DNA from: Enterococcus sp. DIV2402
GTDB lineage: Bacteria > Bacillota > Bacilli > Lactobacillales > Enterococcaceae
Direction of reading: 5' to 3'
Assembly (NCBI RefSeq): GCF_017426705.2
Contig: NZ_CP147251.1
Coordinates: 434,001-498,000, forward strand
Length of the DNA stretch: 64,000 bases
Shown here piece after piece: positions 18,269 to 27,066 of this stretch (position 1 is the first letter of the stretch; every line of letters starts with the position of its first letter). Under the pieces are notes generated by a model. That model was not told where the DNA came from. It saw only the letters and a list, made by a program, of their open reading frames with translations, and searched no databases. The position numbers and the translations under genes were made by a program.

Positions 18269-18347
18269 GAAAAATAAAACAACGTAGATTAAACTCATTC
18301 AGTATGAGAAAATGAATACATACTGAATGAGAATTGGAGGATGGAAT

Positions 18348-19466
18348 ATGCAAAAACGTGTCATTACAGTGCTAATGGTCATTGCCGGAGTAAGTATTGG
18401 TGTATCTTTATTACCACTTGCTTGGAATACTATTGGTCAAGCAGATAATGACTGGCTAAATAATACGGTTACCAATAGCTTATTAGGTGCAATTATTTTC
18501 TATTTATTTTCTTTGCTAGTGGTAAACCAAATTTCAGCTGGGATTAAAAAAATCGAAAAAAAATTAAGTGAATTTAGTCTGACCTACTTATTATTTGGGG
18601 CGATTGGTACGATTATTGGCTTAATTATCGGGGTAATTGTTTCTATCCCGTTGTATAATTGGAGTGTCCCTTTTGTTAATAGTGTGGCGCCGATTTTAGT
18701 CATGTGTTTATTGGGCTATTTAGGTTTTCAAATTGGAACAACACGTATTGAAGAGTGGAAAAAAATCTTTGGTTCAAAAAATAAAAAAGTCGAACCACAA
18801 ACAGAGCAACAGTTGTTGGATCGTAAATTAGAAGATTCTTTTCATAAATACAAAATTTTAGATACAAGTGTTATTATCGATGGACGAATTTATGATATTG
18901 CTAAAACAGGCTTTTTAGAAGGCGTTATCATGATTCCGAATTTTGTCTTGTATGAATTACAATATATTGCTGATTCAGGTGACAGTTTAAAACGCGTTCG
19001 TGGACGTCGTGGTTTAGATATTTTAAATGCGTTACAAAAAGAAGAAGGCATTACCGTTGAGATGTACGATGGTGATTTTGAAGATATTACTGAAGTGGAT
19101 AGTAAATTGTTACGATTAGCGAAATTATTAGATGGTGTCGTGGTAACGAACGACTACAATTTAAATAAAGTGGCAGAATTTCAAAATGTACCTGTTTTAA
19201 ATATTAATGCTTTAGCGAATGCAGTAAAACCTGTCGTCATTCCTGGTGAAGCGATGGAAGTCTTGGTCGTAAAAGCCGGAACAGAGCGCCAACAGGGAGT
19301 TGCTTATCTAGATGATGGCACGATGGTTGTCGTAGAAGACGGACAACATTATATGAATGAACGAATTAAAGTTATCGTGACCAGCGCTCTACAAACCGCT
19401 GCTGGACGAATGATTTTTGCGAAACCTGCTCATTCTGGTCGCGGAATCGATAACCCAGAAAATTAA
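18348..19466 (+). CDS. PIN/TRAM-domain membrane protein (YacL family)
   Basis: This 372-aa protein begins with four hydrophobic segments (about residues 5-25, 42-62, 75-100, 105-125), then a PIN nuclease-like domain (KILDTSVIIDGRIYDIAKTGFL; acidic residues in DTS, NFVLYELQ and VVTNDYNLNKVA) and a C-terminal TRAM RNA-binding domain (QGVAYLDDGTMVVVED). It is the ortholog of B. subtilis YacL, which also follows radA. PIN domains usually cut RNA with metal ions, but the target here is not known. The ATG is set by TTGGAGG 8 bases upstream. Confidence 0.88.
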   Translation: MQKRVITVLMVIAGVSIGVSLLPLAWNTIGQADNDWLNNTVTNSLLGAIIFYLFSLLVVNQISAGIKKIEKKLSEFSLTYLLFGAIGTIIGLIIGVIVSIPLYNWSVPFVNSVAPILVMCLLGYLGFQIGTTRIEEWKKIFGSKNKKVEPQTEQQLLDRKLEDSFHKYKILDTSVIIDGRIYDIAKTGFLEGVIMIPNFVLYELQYIADSGDSLKRVRGRRGLDILNALQKEEGITVEMYDGDFEDITEVDSKLLRLAKLLDGVVVTNDYNLNKVAEFQNVPVLNINALANAVKPVVIPGEAMEVLVVKAGTERQQGVAYLDDGTMVVVEDGQHYMNERIKVIVTSALQTAAGRMIFAKPAHSGRGIDNPEN

Positions 19467-19482
19467 GACTTAAATAAAGATA

Positions 19483-19541
19483 AAACGATCCGAACAATAG
19501 AGAATGAAGAGCAGGTTCTCTATTGTTCGGATCGTTTATTT
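19483..19541. terminator. Bidirectional terminator after the YacL-type gene
   Basis: A perfect 22-bp stem (19483-19504 with 19516-19537) containing GATCCGAACAATA, loop of 11, then AT/T-rich. The opposing xre gene ends at 19542, so it can serve both. A related stem with ATCCGAACGATACAAA occurs at 61.5 kb. Confidence 0.85.
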
Positions 19542-19997
19542 TTATTGATACTTTTTGCTGAAAATATCTGTACCGATTGAACCGATAACAATCAGTGCCA
19601 ATGGTCCAAATGAATAAACAATTGATCCCGACAAAAATGAAAATTCAACCGTAGTTAATTTTGTAAAAATAAACAGGACAATTTTGGCAACAATTAATAA
19701 TAAACCAAGCATAGTGACAGTATCAAAAAAAGTCTTTAACTTAGGATATTTAAGCTTTTTGCTGTCCGTAATAATTTTATTTTTCAAATAAACATCTCCT
19801 TTCAAAAGCTCATCAATTGTAATGTTAAATATGTCACTTAATTGAATCAATGTTTCAATTGTGGGATAGCCTTTCTCTCGTTCCCATTTCGAGATGGATT
19901 GTCGACTGATAGTTAAGAGGTTCGCTAATTCTTCTTGCGATAAGTTGTGTTTCTTTCGTTCCTCTTTAAGTATTTTATGAAAATCTATTTGACTCAC
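19542..19997 (-). CDS. Xre-type HTH regulator with membrane-spanning C-terminus
   Basis: This 151-aa protein has a Cro/C1 helix-turn-helix at residues 5-65 (LSQEELANLLTISRQSISKWE, then a YPTIETLIQLSDIF segment), and a C-terminal half with two hydrophobic helices (about 92-112 and 122-140). Such membrane-linked Xre proteins may sense envelope state. The start is problematic: the only in-frame standard start, GTG at 19997, overlaps the GGAGG ribosome site with no spacing, whereas an ATA codon (19988) sits 9 bases after it where a start would be expected. Confidence 0.75.
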   Translation of the reverse strand: MSQIDFHKILKEERKKHNLSQEELANLLTISRQSISKWEREKGYPTIETLIQLSDIFNITIDELLKGDVYLKNKIITDSKKLKYPKLKTFFDTVTMLGLLLIVAKIVLFIFTKLTTVEFSFLSGSIVYSFGPLALIVIGSIGTDIFSKKYQ

Positions 19998-20327
19998 CTC
20001 CGTTTATCATTCTAACTGACTGGCTATTTTTTGGTAAGAACTTTATCGTAGCACGCTGTAACCGTATCGTTGCAAGTTTGACAGGTTCGCTTTTGTTGGT
20101 TTACCTATGTAAAAGCATAAATTGAAACTAAAGCAAGCAGCAGTTGTGTTGATTTAACTAAGAAAAATAAAAAATAGCTAGAAAAACGGATTAGTTAGTC
20201 GGTTGACTTTACTAATCTGCTTATTAAATGTACAATTCTAGCTGAAAGGCTTATTTTGTAGATAAGCAGGAATCTATTATCGAAGCTAATTGTTAGCATT
20301 CGCATTCAAAAGAAGAGGAAGATGACA
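19998..20327 (+). other. Intergenic region and leader of gltX
   Basis: No convincing gene lies in this stretch. A possible promoter is TTGACT (20203-20208), 16 bp, TTAAAT (20225-20230), inside a GATTAGT/ACTAATC inverted repeat (20190-20218). The expected 5' leader contains small hairpins, GCTTAT/ATAAGC (20249-20267) and CGAAGCTAA/TTAGCATTCG (20281-20302). No T-box motif is present in this leader. Confidence 0.4.
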
Positions 20328-21785
20328 ATGACAAAAGTACGTGTACGTTATGCACCAAGTCCAACTGGGCATTTACACATCGGAAATGCTCGAACAGCAT
20401 TATTTAACTATTTATATGCGCGTCACAATGACGGTGAATTTATTATCCGTATTGAAGACACCGATCAAAAACGTAATATTGAAGATGGCGAAAAAAGCCA
20501 ATTAGAAAACTTAAAATGGTTAGGCATTGATTGGGATGAATCTCCAGAAAATCCAGGTGTGTATGGTCCTTATCGTCAATCTGAACGTAAAGATATTTAT
20601 CAACCATTAATTGACCAACTATTAGCTAGCAATCGTGCGTACAAATGCTATTGTACAGAAGAAGAATTAGAAGAAGAACGTGAAGCGCAACGTGCGCGTG
20701 GCGAAATCCCTCGTTACGGTGGCAAATGTGCCAACCTTTCTGTTGAAGAACAACAAGCAAAAGAAGCAGCAGGTATTCAACCAGTTATTCGTTTCCGTGT
20801 ACCAAAAAATGTAGAATACAAATTTGATGATATCGTTAAAGGTGAAATTGCTTTTGAATCAGATAATGTAGGTGGCGATTTTGTTATCCAAAAACGTGAC
20901 GGAATGCCAACTTATAACTTTGCAGTGGCAGTTGATGACCATGAAATGAAAATCACGCATGTATTGCGTGGAGATGATCATATTGCGAACACACCAAAAC
21001 AAATGATGATTTATGAAGCATTTGGTTGGGAAACACCGCGCTTTGGTCATATGACCTTGATTATTAACTCAGAAACAGGGAAAAAATTAAGTAAACGTGA
21101 TGAGTCTATCCTACAATTTATTGAACAATACCGTGAATTAGGGTATTTACCAGAAGCAATGTTTAACTTTATTGCTTTGTTAGGTTGGTCGCCAGTGGGT
21201 GAAGACGAGTTGTTCTCTCAAGAAGAAATCGTTAAAATGTTTGATCCAAATCGTTTAAGCAAATCTCCTGCCGCTTTTGATGGCAAGAAATTAGAATGGA
21301 TTAACAACCATTACATGAAACAATTAGATCTAGATGCATTGACAGATATGTGCTTACCTTATTTAATCGCAGATGGTCGCATGGAAGAAAATCCAACACC
21401 AGAACGTTTAGAATGGTTGAAAAAAGTTGTCAGCTTGTATCAACCACAAATGAGTTATGCAGCAGAAATCGTGGAAGTATCTAATTTATTCTTTACAGAA
21501 CATCCTGTGTTGGATGAAGCAGCTAAAGAAGTTTTAGCAGGTGAAACTGTTCCAACCGTTTTACAAGCCTTTAAAGCGCAATTAGAAGCAATGGACGTTG
21601 TAGATGCACCAACGGTTAAAGCCGCCATTAAAGCTGTTCAAAAAGAAACTGGTGTTAAAGGTAAAAACCTATTCATGCCAATCCGCGTTGCTGTTTCAGG
21701 CCAAACACACGGACCAGAATTACCAGATACTGTTGAATTATTAGGTAAAGAAAAAGCATTAGCCCATTTAAATCAAGTTTTATAA
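20328..21785 (+). CDS. gltX: Glutamyl-tRNA synthetase
   Basis: Charges tRNA-Glu, and in most Gram-positives also tRNA-Gln, with glutamate. The 485-aa class I enzyme shows [20 protein letters not shown] (HIGH motif HIGN), the KMSKS-type motif KKLSKRD, and [11 protein letters not shown]. The ATG at 20328 is 9 bases after AGAGG, while the one at 20322 is too close. As in B. subtilis, it is followed by a T-box and cysE-cysS-mrnC, so cysteine supply is set downstream of a constitutively made gltX. Confidence 0.97.
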   Translation: MTKVRVRYAPSPTGHLHIGNARTALFNYLYARHNDGEFIIRIEDTDQKRNIEDGEKSQLENLKWLGIDWDESPENPGVYGPYRQSERKDIYQPLIDQLLASNRAYKCYCTEEELEEEREAQRARGEIPRYGGKCANLSVEEQQAKEAAGIQPVIRFRVPKNVEYKFDDIVKGEIAFESDNVGGDFVIQKRDGMPTYNFAVAVDDHEMKITHVLRGDDHIANTPKQMMIYEAFGWETPRFGHMTLIINSETGKKLSKRDESILQFIEQYRELGYLPEAMFNFIALLGWSPVGEDELFSQEEIVKMFDPNRLSKSPAAFDGKKLEWINNHYMKQLDLDALTDMCLPYLIADGRMEENPTPERLEWLKKVVSLYQPQMSYAAEIVEVSNLFFTEHPVLDEAAKEVLAGETVPTVLQAFKAQLEAMDVVDAPTVKAAIKAVQKETGVKGKNLFMPIRVAVSGQTHGPELPDTVELLGKEKALAHLNQVL

Positions 21786-21789
21786 TAAA

Positions 21790-22014
21790 CACAATGAACA
21801 GACGAAGTACAAGTTTCCTTTTTTAAAGAGAGATTGCGGTCGGTGAAAGCAATCAAAAAGGACTTAGAAATGCACCTGGGAGTGGCTTTGGTAAAAACCA
21901 AAGACGGCAAAAGCCCGTTACGCTTATATGAGGCAGAGAAATTCTGCAAATAAAAGTGGAACCACGCCCAAAGCGTCTTTTAAATAGGGAAACCTATTTG
22001 AAAGACGCTTTTTG
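21790..22014 (+). ncRNA. T-box riboswitch, cysteine specific
   Basis: The leader between gltX and cysE contains the conserved T-box AAGTGGAACCACG (21954-21966) and a strong terminator (AAAGCGTCTTTTAAATAGG paired with CCTATTTGAAAGACGCTTT, 21970-22010, then T-tract). The 3' part of stem I reads AAATGCACC, placing a UGC cysteine codon (21871-21873) in the specifier position before a purine. Uncharged tRNA-Cys should bind the specifier and the T-box bulge and prevent termination. Position between gltX and cysES is the same as in B. subtilis. The exact 5' boundary is estimated. Confidence 0.9.
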
Positions 22015-22018
22015 CTGT

Positions 22019-22186
22019 GAATCACAACGACTCAGCGACTGTAAGGAGCAGAGAGTTGATGATGAACAGCACTAGCAGAGCGAAGCGAGGGTAGTCCCCT
22101 TTTCCCCGAATCACAACGACTCAGCGACTGTAAGGAGCAGAGAGTTGATGATGAACAGCACTAGCAGAGCGAAGCGAGGGTAGTCC
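22019..22186 (+). repeat. Two identical 79-bp direct repeats upstream of cysE
   Basis: Positions 22019-22097 and 22108-22186 are identical over 79 bases and separated by a 10-base pyrimidine-rich spacer. They start GAATCACAACGACTCAG and end GCGAAGCGAGGGTAGTCC. They are richer in G+C than the surroundings and lie between the T-box terminator and the cysE ribosome site, so they are transcribed only on read-through. A CAGAGAGTTGATG word inside resembles T-box stem I sequences. Origin unknown. Confidence 0.9.
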
Positions 22187-22251
22187 TTCCTTCGACTCAC
22201 TTGCTACAGCTAATCAGTAGGTAAAAAAACAAACAAAGAAGGTGAATGAAC

Positions 22252-22806
22252 ATGAGTTGGCTAAAACGAGCCGTCCAAGCGGTAAAAGACAATGATCCAG
22301 CCGCACGTTCGACTGCAGAAGTCATATTGACTTATCCAGGAATCCACGCGTTATTTTGGCATCGTATTTCTCATTTTTTATATCAACATAAATGGTATTT
22401 ATTAGCAAAAATGAATGCTCAATTTTGGCGATTTATGACAGGGATTGAAATTCATCCTGGAGCCAAAATTGGTCGTGGTGTTTTTATCGATCATGGAATG
22501 GGATTAGTGATTGGTGAAACCGCAGAAGTCGAAGATGACGTGATTTTGCACCATAATGTGACTTTAGGCGGAACTGGCAAACATAAAACGAAACGTCATC
22601 CGACAGTTAAAAGAGGCGCGCTAATTTCCGCTCATGTTCAGATTTTAGGACCTGTAACGATTGGTGAACGAGCAAAAGTTGGTGCTGGAGCAGTTGTGTT
22701 ACATGACATTCCTGCTGATGCCACAGCAGTAGGCATCCCAGCAAAAGTTGTTCGAATGAAAGGAGAGAAAATTACGAATGATCAAGATTTACAATACACT
22801 AAGTAG
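22252..22806 (+). CDS. cysE: Serine O-acetyltransferase
   Basis: Makes O-acetylserine from serine and acetyl-CoA, committing serine to cysteine synthesis. The 184-aa protein has an N-terminal helical part and a left-handed beta-helix of hexapeptide repeats ([41 protein letters not shown]). It is the short type, lacking the long N-terminal extension of E. coli CysE. The ATG at 22252 is 7 bases after AAGGTG. Expression is under the cysteine T-box; cysS starts 29 bases before its stop. Confidence 0.95.
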   Translation: MSWLKRAVQAVKDNDPAARSTAEVILTYPGIHALFWHRISHFLYQHKWYLLAKMNAQFWRFMTGIEIHPGAKIGRGVFIDHGMGLVIGETAEVEDDVILHHNVTLGGTGKHKTKRHPTVKRGALISAHVQILGPVTIGERAKVGAGAVVLHDIPADATAVGIPAKVVRMKGEKITNDQDLQYTK

Positions 22807-24184
22807 AAAAAAAGAAGAATTTCATCCTCTAGAAGAAGGTAAAGTTAAAATGTATGTTTGCGGACCAACCGTTTATAACTACATTCATATTGGAAATGGT
22901 CGGAGCACGGTTTCGTTTGATACGATTCGTCGTTATTTGGAATTTCGCGGATATGAGGTGAATTATGTATCGAATTTTACCGATGTCGATGACAAAATTA
23001 TTCGAGCTGCTAAAGAATTAAAGATTACGGCACCTGAAGTTGCAGATCGCTTTATCGAAGCATTTACTGAAGATACTCAAGCCTTAAATGTTAAACCCGC
23101 TTGCGCACATCCTCGGGTGATGGACCACATTGATGATATTATTGATTTTATTCAAGTGTTAATCGACAAAGGATATGCTTATGAAGCAGAAGGTGATGTG
23201 TATTACCGAACACGTAAGTTTGAATCTTATGGGAAACTAAGTGATCAATCAATAGATGAACTAGAAGTTGGTGCTAGTCAGCGTACAGGTGAAGAGCAGC
23301 AAATCAAAGAAGACCCGTTAGACTTTGCTTTATGGAAATCAGCAAAACCAGAAGAGATTTCTTGGGAGTCACCATGGGGACAAGGTCGTCCAGGCTGGCA
23401 TATTGAATGCTCGGTAATGGCAACGAAATTACTTGGTGATACCATCGATATTCACGGGGGTGGACAAGACTTAGAATTTCCTCATCATGAGAACGAAATT
23501 GCTCAGAGTGAAGCGAAAACAGGCAAAACTTTTGCAAATTATTGGATGCATAACGGTTATGTAACCATTGGTGATGACGATGAAAAGATGAGTAAATCCC
23601 TAGGTAATTTTGTGACAGTTCATGAGATGGTTCAACAAATTGATCCACAAGTTTTGCGTTTCTTTATGGCAACTACTCAATATCGCCGTCCAATTCGTTA
23701 TAGCGAAACAACCTTAAAAGAAGCAACCACAAATCTGCAGCGGTTACGAACAGCTTATGAAAATGCGGGCTTCCGTTTAGCAGATGCTCAAGATTCTTTA
23801 CCAAACGATACGGAAAAACTGGCAGAAATTCAAACGTTAATCGAACGCTTTATTGAAGAAATGGATGACGATTTTAATACAGCAAATGGGATTACGGTTA
23901 TCTATGAATTAGCGAAGTGGTTAAATTTATACAGTGAACAAAGCGAAGTATCTAAAGCAATTTTAGAAGAAGTACGTGCAACATTCACACAACTATTAGA
24001 AATTTTTGGGATTGTTTTTCAAGAAGAACTAGTAGATTCAGAAATTGATGCGTTAATTGAAGAACGTAATCAAGCACGTAAAGATCGTAATTTTAGTCGA
24101 AGTGATGAAATTCGCGATTTATTGAAAGAACAAGGGATTCTTTTAGAAGATACCCCGCAAGGAACTCGATGGAGAAAAGAATAA
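22778..24184 (+). CDS. cysS: Cysteinyl-tRNA synthetase
   Basis: The 468-aa class I synthetase charges tRNA-Cys. Motifs seen are [17 protein letters not shown] (HIGH motif; the Cys is a zinc ligand), the zinc-site blocks GWHIECS and [11 protein letters not shown], and KMSKSLGN. It overlaps cysE by 29 bases and is preceded by AAAGGAG within cysE. It is under the same T-box, so uncharged tRNA-Cys raises both cysteine synthesis and its charging enzyme. Its TAA shares bases with the ATG of mrnC. Confidence 0.97.
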   Translation: MIKIYNTLSRKKEEFHPLEEGKVKMYVCGPTVYNYIHIGNGRSTVSFDTIRRYLEFRGYEVNYVSNFTDVDDKIIRAAKELKITAPEVADRFIEAFTEDTQALNVKPACAHPRVMDHIDDIIDFIQVLIDKGYAYEAEGDVYYRTRKFESYGKLSDQSIDELEVGASQRTGEEQQIKEDPLDFALWKSAKPEEISWESPWGQGRPGWHIECSVMATKLLGDTIDIHGGGQDLEFPHHENEIAQSEAKTGKTFANYWMHNGYVTIGDDDEKMSKSLGNFVTVHEMVQQIDPQVLRFFMATTQYRRPIRYSETTLKEATTNLQRLRTAYENAGFRLADAQDSLPNDTEKLAEIQTLIERFIEEMDDDFNTANGITVIYELAKWLNLYSEQSEVSKAILEEVRATFTQLLEIFGIVFQEELVDSEIDALIEERNQARKDRNFSRSDEIRDLLKEQGILLEDTPQGTRWRKE

Positions 24185-24576
24185 TGAGAGATTATCGACA
24201 ATTAAATGGTTTAGCATTAGCTTATGTGGGCGATGCGATTTATGAGGTATATATTCGTGACTACTTGGTATCACAAGGACAAACTCGACCGAATCAACTG
24301 CACCGCATGGCAACTCACTATGTTTCAGCCAAAGCGCAAGCCGCTTTAGTGCAAAAAATGTTAGAGGACGATATTTTAACAGCCGAAGAACAAGATTTTT
24401 ATCGTCGTGGGCGAAATAGTAAAAGTCATACAAGTGCGAAAAATGCAGATATCACCACCTATCGTATTTCAACTGGATTTGAAGCCTTAATGGGTTATTT
24501 GCATTTGACAGAACAAAAAGAACGTTTGGAAGAATTGATTCAGTGGTGTATTGAAACAGTCGCTGAACAAAAATAG
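24184..24576 (+). CDS. mrnC: Mini-ribonuclease III
   Basis: This 130-aa protein is the stand-alone RNase III catalytic domain that finishes 23S rRNA ends in Firmicutes; it lacks the double-stranded RNA-binding domain. [21 protein letters not shown] (with the catalytic Asp), [13 protein letters not shown], and [17 protein letters not shown] are the family blocks. Start could be ATG 24184 (TAATG overlap with cysS, GGAG 9 bases before) or ATG 24169 (AAGGA 5 bases before); the first is favoured for coupling. Confidence 0.92.
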   Translation: MRDYRQLNGLALAYVGDAIYEVYIRDYLVSQGQTRPNQLHRMATHYVSAKAQAALVQKMLEDDILTAEEQDFYRRGRNSKSHTSAKNADITTYRISTGFEALMGYLHLTEQKERLEELIQWCIETVAEQK

Positions 24577-24595
24577 AAGCAGAAGGAAGAGTAAC

Positions 24596-25537
24596 ATGAC
24601 GAAAAAAGGGATTCTAATTGTGAACCTGGGAACACCTGAAAGTCCCACTACGACACATGTAAGAGAATATTTAAAAATATTTTTATCTGACCCGCGTGTA
24701 ATTAAAACACCGGCAGCTATTTGGAAACCAATTTTAAATGGGATTATTTTACGTACGCGTCCAAAGAAATCTGCGAAGTTGTACGAAAGTATTTGGCGCA
24801 AAGAAGGTTCGCCGTTATTAATCTATGCCAAACAGCAACAAGCGTATTTACAAGAATTGTTACCTGACACCAAAGTTGCTTTAGCCATGTCGTACAGTCA
24901 TCCCTTTATTCCAGAAGCGATTGATCAATTATTAGCAGAAGGAATTGATGATTTAACTATTTTACCGTTATATCCGCAATATTCAGGGACAACAGTGGGT
25001 TCGGTTTTTGATGATGTGATGAAATATTTTGTTAAGAGTGATAAAATCGTGAATTTGCATTTTGTTCGTTCCTTTTACGATCATCCACTGTACATTCAAT
25101 ATTTCGCGGATAAAATCAAAAATCAATTAGAAAAACAATCTGTAGATGCCTTATTATTTAGCTATCACGGTATTCCCGTTTCTTATGTGTCTGATGGCGA
25201 TAATTATCCAAGTGAATGTACCCGAACGACTGAATTAATCATGCAACAAATTGGCGAAGTGCCTTTTTATCAAACCTATCAATCTAAATTTGGTCCTGCT
25301 GAATGGCTAACACCAGCTACAGATGCGACATTAACCAATTTTCCTAAAAAGGGGATTAAGAAAGTGTTAGTGATTGCGCCCGGATTTGTAGCAGATTGTT
25401 TAGAAACTATTGAAGAATTAGAAGAAGAGAATAAAGGCTATTTTATGGAAAATGGTGGTGAAGCTTTTTATTACTTACCACCATTTAACGATGATCCAAC
25501 ATTAGCCGAAATTTTAAAACAACTTGCGACAAATTAA
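24596..25537 (+). CDS. hemH: Ferrochelatase (coproporphyrin/protoporphyrin)
   Basis: Inserts ferrous iron into a porphyrin in the cytosol or at the membrane face. The 313-aa protein has GILIVNLGTPESPT at the N-terminus, LPLYPQYSGTTVGSVFDDV, the metal-site histidine in FSYHGIP, and the acidic helix APGFVADCLETIEELEEEN with the second iron ligand. In Gram-positives this enzyme mostly uses coproporphyrin III (CpfC type). No other haem gene is in the window, and enterococci generally lack the rest of the pathway, so it probably works on imported porphyrin. The ATG follows GAAGGAAGAG. Confidence 0.92.
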   Translation: MTKKGILIVNLGTPESPTTTHVREYLKIFLSDPRVIKTPAAIWKPILNGIILRTRPKKSAKLYESIWRKEGSPLLIYAKQQQAYLQELLPDTKVALAMSYSHPFIPEAIDQLLAEGIDDLTILPLYPQYSGTTVGSVFDDVMKYFVKSDKIVNLHFVRSFYDHPLYIQYFADKIKNQLEKQSVDALLFSYHGIPVSYVSDGDNYPSECTRTTELIMQQIGEVPFYQTYQSKFGPAEWLTPATDATLTNFPKKGIKKVLVIAPGFVADCLETIEELEEENKGYFMENGGEAFYYLPPFNDDPTLAEILKQLATN

Positions 25538-25539
25538 TT

Positions 25540-25574
25540 AAAAGCCGCCTCAGTTTACTGGGGTGGGCTTTTTA
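25540..25574 (+). terminator. Terminator after hemH
   Basis: AAAGCCGCCTCAG pairs (one bulge, one wobble) with CTGGGGTGGGCTTT and runs into T residues, nine bases before the rlmB ribosome site. Confidence 0.8.
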
Positions 25575-25591
25575 TACAAAGGATGAGAAAG

Positions 25592-26425
25592 ATGAAGAAA
25601 AATTTTAAAAATGAGAAGCGACACAGTTCTAAAAACAATGACCGCCGTCGTCCAAATGCGCGTGAAGAAAAAACCACTGTCCGTACCGATGAAGAAATCG
25701 AAGAAAATTTTGTTTTTGGTCACCATGCTGTAGTTGAAGCATTGAAACAAGGTCGTGGCAATAAATTATTTGTCTCAGAAGATGCGCGTGGCGACAAAAT
25801 TGATGAATTAAAAGAAGTCGCACGTGAACAATCAGTACCTATCAAATGGGTACCCAAACAAAAACTAGACCAAATGAGTAATCAAGGCGTGCATCAAGGC
25901 TTAATTTTAGCAATTACTCCTTATGAATATTTGTCATTGCTTGAACTAATGGCACAAAGCAAAGAAAATCCATTTTATTTAATTTTAGATAACTTAGAAG
26001 ATCCGCATAATTTTGGTTCGATTTTGCGTACGGCCGATGCCAGTGGAGTTGATGGTATTATTATTCCCAAACATCGGGCAGTAGGGATTACGCCAGTCGT
26101 TGTAAAAACCTCAACTGGCGCAGTTGAGCATGTACCGGTTGCTCGTGTAACAAACATTCATCAAGCAATTAAAGAATTAAAAGAAAAAGGCTTTTGGATC
26201 TTTGGTACCGACATGCAAGGAACGCCATACTCAAAATGGAACGCCCAAGGTTCGATTGCCTTAATCATTGGGAATGAAGGTCGTGGTATGAGCGAAGGCT
26301 TGAAAAAAGAAGTGGATGAAATGTTGACCATTCCAATGGTTGGTCACGTTCAAAGTTTAAATGCATCTGTGGCAGCTGGTTTATTAATGTATGAAGCCTT
26401 TCGTCAACGAGGCGATAGTCTATGA
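25592..26425 (+). CDS. rlmB: 23S rRNA (guanosine-2'-O-)-methyltransferase RlmB
   Basis: This SPOUT (TrmH) family enzyme (277 aa) 2'-O-methylates G2251 (E. coli numbering) in the ribosomal P loop. It has a basic disordered start (residues 1-40), an L30e-like RNA-binding domain (VFGHHAVVEAL), and a knotted catalytic domain with LDNLEDPHNFGSILRTADA, IIGNEGRGM and IPMVGHVQSLNASVAAGL. The ATG at 25592 is 8 bases after AAAGGA. It overlaps yacP by 4 bases and keeps the cysS-mrnC-rlmB-yacP order of Bacillus, with hemH inserted. Confidence 0.95.
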   Translation: MKKNFKNEKRHSSKNNDRRRPNAREEKTTVRTDEEIEENFVFGHHAVVEALKQGRGNKLFVSEDARGDKIDELKEVAREQSVPIKWVPKQKLDQMSNQGVHQGLILAITPYEYLSLLELMAQSKENPFYLILDNLEDPHNFGSILRTADASGVDGIIIPKHRAVGITPVVVKTSTGAVEHVPVARVTNIHQAIKELKEKGFWIFGTDMQGTPYSKWNAQGSIALIIGNEGRGMSEGLKKEVDEMLTIPMVGHVQSLNASVAAGLLMYEAFRQRGDSL

Positions 26426-26964
26426 AAACACAACTGTTGCTAGTGGATGGATACAATATGATTGGTGCTTGGCCGGAATTAGTGACACTAAAAAATCAAG
26501 ACCGTTTAGAAGATGCACGTGAGGCTTTGCTGCAACGTTTATCTAACTATGCTAAATATGAAAACATTCGAGTGATTGTCGTTTTTGATGCGCAATTGGT
26601 TCCTGGAATTACTCAAAATTATACGAAATATCAATTGGAAGTGGTTTTTACCGAAGAAGGCGAAACAGCAGATAGCTATATCGAACGCGTAGCAGGGGAA
26701 CTGAACAATCGTTTGACGCAAGTAACAGTTGCGACGAGTGATTTAGCTGAACAATGGGTTGTTTTTTCTCAAGGGGCTTTACGAACCTCTGCCCGTGAGT
26801 TATATAAAACAGTTGAAAAAACGGAAAAAACTATTCATCAACACCAACAAGATATTCATTTTACCAATTATCGTCGTAACTCTCCGTGGGATGAAAAGCA
26901 ATTAAGTGCTTTAGAACAGAAATTAAAAGAATTAAGTCAAAAAAAGCCACGCAATAAAAAATGA
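26422..26964 (+). CDS. NYN-domain ribonuclease (YacP/Rae1 family)
   Basis: This 180-aa protein starts LLLVDGYNMIGAWPE, the signature of the YacP NYN (PIN-like) nucleases. The B. subtilis ortholog Rae1 enters the ribosomal A site and cuts mRNA in a translation-dependent way. Acidic residues of the active site are visible in VDGYN, VVFDAQ and TSDLAEQ. The C-terminus is rich in lysine. ATG overlaps the rlmB stop (ATGA). The next gene is a sigma factor, as in B. subtilis (yacO-yacP-sigH). Confidence 0.9.
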   Translation: MKTQLLLVDGYNMIGAWPELVTLKNQDRLEDAREALLQRLSNYAKYENIRVIVVFDAQLVPGITQNYTKYQLEVVFTEEGETADSYIERVAGELNNRLTQVTVATSDLAEQWVVFSQGALRTSARELYKTVEKTEKTIHQHQQDIHFTNYRRNSPWDEKQLSALEQKLKELSQKKPRNKK

Positions 26965-27028
26965 GTAAATCAAAAATTGTCAAAAGTTGAGGCAATCAAT
27001 GAGAGAATCTGAAAAATAATCATGTTAT

Positions 27029-27065
27029 GCTCTTTTCATCAGTTGATGAAAGGAGCTTTTATTTT
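27029..27065 (+). promoter_or_regulatory. Terminator-like hairpin hiding the ribosome site of the sigma gene
   Basis: GCTCTTTTCATC (27029-27040) pairs over 12 bp (one G-U) with GATGAAAGGAGC (27045-27056), loop AGTT, and is followed by TTTTATTTTT and then the ATG at 27067. The stem's 3' arm contains AAAGGAG, the only ribosome site for the gene. So RNA read from yacP would tend to end here or be poorly translated. An extended -10 (TGTTATGCT, 27023-27031) would start RNA inside the left arm and avoid the hairpin. Confidence 0.75.
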
Positions 27066-27066
27066 T

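Noticed and set aside
22019..22186. CRISPR array
   Set aside because: Only two copies, 79 bp long, with a 10-bp spacer; no leader or cas genes.
23304..23648. 114-codon open frame on the minus strand inside cysS
   Set aside because: No ribosome site, no recognisable domain, fully antisense to cysS.
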